Of a DNA stretch of 64,000 nt, positions 60,110 to 64,000 are shown one piece after another (within the stretch, counting starts at the first letter, position 1; every line of letters begins with the position of its first letter). The notes below the pieces were generated by a model. The model searched no databases, was not told where the DNA came from, and worked only from the letters and a program-made list of their open reading frames with translations. Both the position numbers and the translations under genes were made by a program. The stretch spans positions 1 through 64,000 of the forward strand of contig CAZTAL010000067.1 in assembly GCA_964611525.1 (NCBI GenBank), read 5' to 3'. This DNA is from JAAYJR01 sp964611525. GTDB taxonomy: Bacteria; Bacteroidota; Bacteroidia; Bacteroidales; Prolixibacteraceae.

Positions 60110-61884
60110 ATGAAGTTCGTCAACGAATTAAAGGTTTACGTCTTGAACTGCTTAAAAGGGATCTGGATGCGTGGTATATTTCCGGAACAGATCCTCACGG
60201 AAATGAGTATCTGTCACTCCGATGGCAGACCAGGGAATTTATTTCAGGATTTACTGGTTCATATGGATTAGTTATAGTAACTCATGAGGAGGCCGGACTC
60301 TGGACAGATCCCCGTTATTTTATTCAGGCTGCCGGACAACTTAAAGGATCGGGAATTAAAATGTACAAATTGGGTATTTTCGGTGCATTAACACCGGAAT
60401 CGTGGCTTTCAAAAAAACTGACGCCAGGGAGCAAATTAGGTTTTGATCCCCAAACATTATCCGTATCAGAATACCGTAAATTAAATGCAAGGCTGGTAAA
60501 TTCGGAAATAGATATGATGGAAACTCCTGATTTGTTTGATTATATCTGGAAAAACAGGCCTGAACTTTCTGATAATTTAATTTTCGAGTTACCAAAAGTA
60601 TATTCCGGTTTATCCCGCGGGCAGAAACTGCAGATAGCAGTATCGGAAATTAATAAAAATGATGCTGATTTGCAGATTATTACTGCCACTGATGAGTTGG
60701 CATGGATATTTAATCTGCGTGGCTCTGACGTACCTTACAATCCTATATTTACAGGATATGGTGTTGTTGGTAAAAATGAATGTTTACTTTTTATTGATAG
60801 TGTGAAGGTCCCCCCGGAATTATCGTCTGCCTTTGAAAGAGAAAAGATAGTGCTTCTGGATTACAATGAATTTTACAAATGGATAAAGAATGTACGAAAC
60901 AAGAGAATATTCATTGATCCCTCAACAGTTAATTTTGCAGTTTATAAATCAATAAATGCTGATAATGAAATAATTGAAGGGATTTCTGTAATAGCAATGT
61001 TAAAAGCACAAAAAAATGCAATTGAACTATGTGGATTTCGTGAGGTTATGAAAAAAGACGGGGCAGCGCTTGTTGAATTTATATACTGGCTGAAAAAAAA
61101 TGCCGGGAATAAAGATATTACTGAATATACGGCAGGCCGCAAACTGAATGAATTTCGCTCAAAACATGAAGGATATATCGGGGAAAGTTTTCCTCCCATT
61201 GTGGGCTATAACGGACATGGGGCAATTGTACATTTGGATGTTAGTTCCGAAGATGCCTTACCCATTAATACCGGAGGTATTCTGTTGTTTGACTCCGGTG
61301 GTCATTATCTTCAGGGGACCACTGATGTTACACGTACTGTAATATTGGGAAATGCAACGAGGCAACAGAAAATCGACTTCACCCTTGTAATGAAAGGAAT
61401 GATAGCCTTGTCACTTGCAAAGTTTCCCAAAGGCACAAGAGGATGTAATCTTGATATTTTGGCACGAAAGGAATTGTGGGCATGCGGACTGAATTATGGT
61501 CACGGCACTGGTCACGGAGTAGGTCATTTTTTAAATGTTCATGAAGGTCCTGTGTCTATCCGTCAGGAGCTTAATGACCTGCCTGTTTTACCCGGTATGG
61601 TACTTTCCAATGAACCCGGCCTTTATCGTGAAGGGCAGTACGGGATAAGGATTGAAAATATAATTGTCTGTGTAGAAAGAGAAGAAACTGCGTTTGGTAC
61701 CTTCTTGGGATTCGACACACTTACCCTTTGTCCTGTAGATGTTTCACTTATTGAAATGAGTCTTTTGGATAAGCGCGAGAAGGAATGGCTTAACAGCTAT
61801 CACCATCGGGTACGTGATGAGATAAAACCTTTATTGAGAAAAGAGTTGCACGGATTCCTGGATGAATTAACAGCGGAAATATAG
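60106..61884 (+). CDS. Xaa-Pro aminopeptidase (M24B, aminopeptidase P family)
   Basis: The 592-residue protein cleaves N-terminal residues before proline, using two metal ions. Two N-terminal creatinase-like domains (1-305) precede the catalytic domain (about 310-530). Metal ligands are visible: Asp in GGILLFDSGG, Asp in GTTDVTRT, His in GHGTGHGVGHFLNVHEGP, Glu in LSNEPGLY and Glu in YGIRIENI. The length fits the eukaryote-like long form. It overlaps the NUDIX gene (ATGA). Confidence 0.95.
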   Translation: MNEVRQRIKGLRLELLKRDLDAWYISGTDPHGNEYLSLRWQTREFISGFTGSYGLVIVTHEEAGLWTDPRYFIQAAGQLKGSGIKMYKLGIFGALTPESWLSKKLTPGSKLGFDPQTLSVSEYRKLNARLVNSEIDMMETPDLFDYIWKNRPELSDNLIFELPKVYSGLSRGQKLQIAVSEINKNDADLQIITATDELAWIFNLRGSDVPYNPIFTGYGVVGKNECLLFIDSVKVPPELSSAFEREKIVLLDYNEFYKWIKNVRNKRIFIDPSTVNFAVYKSINADNEIIEGISVIAMLKAQKNAIELCGFREVMKKDGAALVEFIYWLKKNAGNKDITEYTAGRKLNEFRSKHEGYIGESFPPIVGYNGHGAIVHLDVSSEDALPINTGGILLFDSGGHYLQGTTDVTRTVILGNATRQQKIDFTLVMKGMIALSLAKFPKGTRGCNLDILARKELWACGLNYGHGTGHGVGHFLNVHEGPVSIRQELNDLPVLPGMVLSNEPGLYREGQYGIRIENIIVCVEREETAFGTFLGFDTLTLCPVDVSLIEMSLLDKREKEWLNSYHHRVRDEIKPLLRKELHGFLDELTAEI

Positions 61885-61937
61885 AAATTATTGATAACGA
61901 ACAGAATACTAATTCATGTCAAGCTAAATTTTTAGTC

Positions 61938-61962
61938 GGGGCAAGAAGGAGACAGTTGCCCC
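61938..61962. terminator. Hairpin between convergent pepP-like and wbqC-like genes
   Basis: Arms GGGGCAA (61938-61944) and TTGCCCC (61956-61962) pair over 7 bp. It lacks a proper T-run on the plus strand; a T-rich stretch follows on the minus side (CTAAATTTTTA reversed), so it may serve either strand weakly. Confidence 0.4.
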
Positions 61963-62093
61963 GTGGTAATTCATTGGTATCTCCATATAAGAGTAATCTC
62001 AAATATTCAACTCTTTATGCTATAAATCGATAGACTTCTGATACATCTTTTTTTGGTTTTTTAAAACCCAAATTTTTTTGTGCGTCCTTTGTT

Positions 62094-62750
62094 CTATTCG
62101 GAAATGGGGACAGATGATCGTAATATCCGGTAACTGTTAGGTCCTTCATTAAATAACAAATCGAGAATGCTAAGATTAGGCACGAAACCGAATTTTTCCG
62201 AAAATACCTGAGTATATTTCATTGGTTTAAACAAGGGATCCGGTTTAACTTTATGTTTTTTTGGTGAAAATGTTTCTCTCAAGTTAAGAGCATTGACCGG
62301 AATATCTTCAAAATCATTGGTCATGGTAAGTGTGTTATCAATTTCCAGCAGTTCACATATTTTTTCATTTATTGCAAGATTCATATCAAGAAGGTATTCA
62401 CGTTTTTTTGTAAAAAACGGATATATATCATCTTTATAGTATTTAAAAAAAGGTGAGGAATTGTACGCTGAGAATATAGCCCTCCAATGGTTTCGCTGCC
62501 AATCCGTATCATAAGAGATTTTCGTATCCTTAATAAGAATTTTTGGTCTCCTTCCTTTTATTACAGGCACTATAAGTGCTACAGGACCGTTAGCGCCTAA
62601 TATTTCACAGCGGTTGCGATAAGTTTGTTTGGAATAATTTTCGAATTTTTCGATATATATTTTCTTGTGCAGGATTATTTTCGAATAAAACTGAACCGGG
62701 GCGAAATAAGCTGTGCTAAGTAATGCAGGGCGGAATATTGCCATAATCAT
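62094..62750 (-). CDS. WbqC family protein
   Basis: The 218-residue protein has the WbqC-like start (RPALLSTAYFAPVQFYSKIILHKKIYIEKFENYSKQTYRNR) and LIVPVIKG. The family is linked to surface-polysaccharide gene clusters, but its activity is unproven. It overlaps the LapA-like gene by 4 bases. Confidence 0.85.
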   Translation of the reverse strand: MIMAIFRPALLSTAYFAPVQFYSKIILHKKIYIEKFENYSKQTYRNRCEILGANGPVALIVPVIKGRRPKILIKDTKISYDTDWQRNHWRAIFSAYNSSPFFKYYKDDIYPFFTKKREYLLDMNLAINEKICELLEIDNTLTMTNDFEDIPVNALNLRETFSPKKHKVKPDPLFKPMKYTQVFSEKFGFVPNLSILDLLFNEGPNSYRILRSSVPISE

Positions 62751-63094
62751 TCCCCGAAAAACGACCGATCATTATTATCGTCTGTATCTGTATCCAGTTC
62801 AATTCCTTCGGGACCTGTTTTTTCAGGTTTCTGGTAAGATTCAGTCTTTTTTTCTAGTTTCATGATAGTTTTTATAGCCCTTCTATAGTCCTTTTTTAGT
62901 TTCCATGTATGGGGATAAAAATATAATGCTGCAATAAGGTAACCCAGTACTACACAACATATAAGTACCAGTACAAGGGGAGCACTGTTGATTTCCCAAA
63001 AGAATACTGTGATAGAAACCTCAAAAGAATTTTGTAATGTAAATATCACCAGCAAAATAGCCAGTATAAGAACTACTATAATAACGGCATGCAT
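62747..63094 (-). CDS. LapA-domain (DUF1049) membrane protein
   Basis: A 115-residue protein with two membrane segments (about 3-22 and 37-60). It has the typical FTLQNSFEVSITVFFWEINSAPLVLVLICCVVLGYLIAALYF pattern and an acidic cytoplasmic end. The E. coli relatives LapA/LapB take part in lipopolysaccharide control; here the role is inferred. It follows lepB and overlaps wbqC. Confidence 0.8.
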   Translation of the reverse strand: MHAVIIVVLILAILLVIFTLQNSFEVSITVFFWEINSAPLVLVLICCVVLGYLIAALYFYPHTWKLKKDYRRAIKTIMKLEKKTESYQKPEKTGPEGIELDTDTDDNNDRSFFGE

Positions 63095-63212
63095 CTTATT
63101 TGATTATATTAATAATTTAACAATCATGCTTTTTTCTTTGAATTTTACTTCGAATATATAAAAAAAGGACAATAGATTTCAAAAATAATTTTAAAAGTTA
63201 AGAGTATTAATT

Positions 63213-64000
63213 TCAATGGACTGCCCGGAACATCCTTCTTAGACGTATCTTATTAATAAACGTTTTGTCCTTATCGAGTGAAAGCCAGATAAAACTTGCC
63301 TTTCCGACTATATGATCTTCCGGTACAAAACCCCAGAAACGTGAATCTGCCGAATTGTGCCGATTATCGCCCATCATCCAGTAATAATCCATTTCAAAAG
63401 TATAACTTTTTACTTCCTCTCCGTTTATATATATCTTATCATTATCTGTTTCCAGTTCATTATTTTCATAAACATCTATTATTCTCCTGTAAAGCGATAG
63501 ATTATCGATTGTCAGATTAACCGTTTCACCTTTTGACGGTATTTTAATTGGTCCGAAGTTGTCCACATTCCATGGATAGCGTTCATTTTGTGGAAAAATA
63601 TTAGGATCCCATACCCCTGCCTCTCTTATAGTATTTTCCACTGAGGTAACATTTGTGAATGTTTTTAGCTTTTCTACCATAGAGTCTGTAAGGGGAAACA
63701 AATATCTTTCACTAGAGAAGACGGTGCGATCGTTTTCGGCAATACGAAGTCGATCAAGTGCCCTGGGATTTATCGAAGTCCCGTTTGTTTTAACAATGTA
63801 ATTGTGCTGTATTCCCTCGAAATCTTTCATAGGTTCTCTGTTTACCATGACCTGACCATTGGCCATTTTTATTTCGTCTCCCGGTATTCCTATACATCTT
63901 TTAATATAATTTTCCCTTTTGTCAACCGGCCTGGCAACAACTTCTCCAAAGTTGCGGACATCATTCCAAATCCGTTCCCGGCCGTATGTCCTGACCAGTT
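63213..64000 (-). CDS. lepB: Signal peptidase I, C-terminal part (5' end outside window)
   Basis: Signal peptidase I removes signal peptides at the outer face of the inner membrane. The frame extends from the window edge and includes VDKRENYIKRCIGIPGDEI with the catalytic lysine, then a long Bacteroidota-type insert (about residues 90-160 of the visible part). Box E follows as GDNRHNSADSRFWG. The catalytic serine lies beyond the window. An internal ATG at 63866 is not the start, because conserved residues lie upstream of it. LapA- and WbqC-like genes follow. Confidence 0.93.
   Translation of the reverse strand, partial: LVRTYGRERIWNDVRNFGEVVARPVDKRENYIKRCIGIPGDEIKMANGQVMVNREPMKDFEGIQHNYIVKTNGTSINPRALDRLRIAENDRTVFSSERYLFPLTDSMVEKLKTFTNVTSVENTIREAGVWDPNIFPQNERYPWNVDNFGPIKIPSKGETVNLTIDNLSLYRRIIDVYENNELETDNDKIYINGEEVKSYTFEMDYYWMMGDNRHNSADSRFWGFVPEDHIVGKASFIWLSLDKDKTFINKIRLRRMFRAVH

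Noticed and set aside
1..64000. CRISPR arrays, rRNA genes, integrons or transposase-coding insertion sequences
   Set aside because: I saw no regularly spaced repeats, no rRNA core sequences and no transposase or integrase reading frame in the window.

Overview
This 64 kb window is chromosomal DNA from a member of the Bacteroidota, most likely Bacteroidales/Marinilabiliales-like. The evidence is low GC, promoters of the -33 TTTG / -7 TAnnTTTG type, a FecI/FecR/STN-TonB receptor module, a Bacteroidota-type LptD, a SLC13-CysD-CysNC sulfate cluster, a TAG/TAA-rich dense gene layout, and an rpsF-rpsR-rplI operon without ssb. No phage, insertion sequence with a transposase, CRISPR array or rRNA operon was seen. 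The species cannot be named from this sequence alone.

Layout. 1-1.2 kb: end of an unidentified gene, tRNA-Leu(GAG) and a small inverted-repeat element. 1.2-5.0 kb (minus): dnaA, yigZ, then pyrB-pyrI behind a leader with a strong terminator. 5.3-9.4 kb: a divergent envelope pair, an MCE (MlaD-like) protein and LptD. 9.6-10.8 kb (minus): rpsF-rpsR-rplI. 10.9-14.5 kb (minus): a biotin-dependent acyl-CoA carboxylase (accC-BCCP-carboxyltransferase), probably propionyl-CoA carboxylase or methylmalonyl-CoA decarboxylase. 15-20.3 kb: a DUF1080 lipoprotein, a hybrid histidine kinase, a sigma-54-type response regulator and a small receiver-like protein. 20.5-22.5 kb: a membrane/stress cassette (YtxH, holin-like, Usp). 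22.6-25.3 kb (minus): queA-pepD. 25.6-26.0 kb: RNase P RNA. 26.2-31.0 kb (minus): sulfate uptake and activation. 31.3-33.4 kb: a membrane histidine kinase.

33.7-42.4 kb: housekeeping genes in short operons (FtsB-like, YqgE, holA-rhomboid-aminotransferase IV, an HsdR_N orphan, malic enzyme-recR, a GT2 fusion and a GNAT). 42.7-44.9 kb: an OtsA-OtsB fusion for trehalose synthesis. 44.9-47.1 kb: DPP-IV. 47.5-50.7 kb: thrS-infC-rpmI-rplT, where infC appears to start on a non-AUG codon. 51.1-57.5 kb: aldose epimerase, then an ECF sigma factor, an STN-domain TonB receptor, a FecR anti-sigma factor and a DUF4382 lipoprotein, which look like one trans-envelope signalling unit. 57.7-61.9 kb: SDR, esterase, NUDIX and aminopeptidase P. 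62-64 kb (minus): lepB (5' end outside the window), a LapA-like protein and WbqC.

The most notable unexplained structures are: (1) a roughly 150-bp MITE-like element present as two complete copies with 4-bp target duplications and one truncated copy; (2) the attenuator-like pyrB leader; (3) the non-AUG infC start; (4) the receptor/sigma/DUF4382 module; (5) a glycosyltransferase fused to a core-deleted sugar-phosphate transferase; and (6) a CysNC whose APS-kinase motifs are altered. All assignments come from reading motifs; no database search was run.
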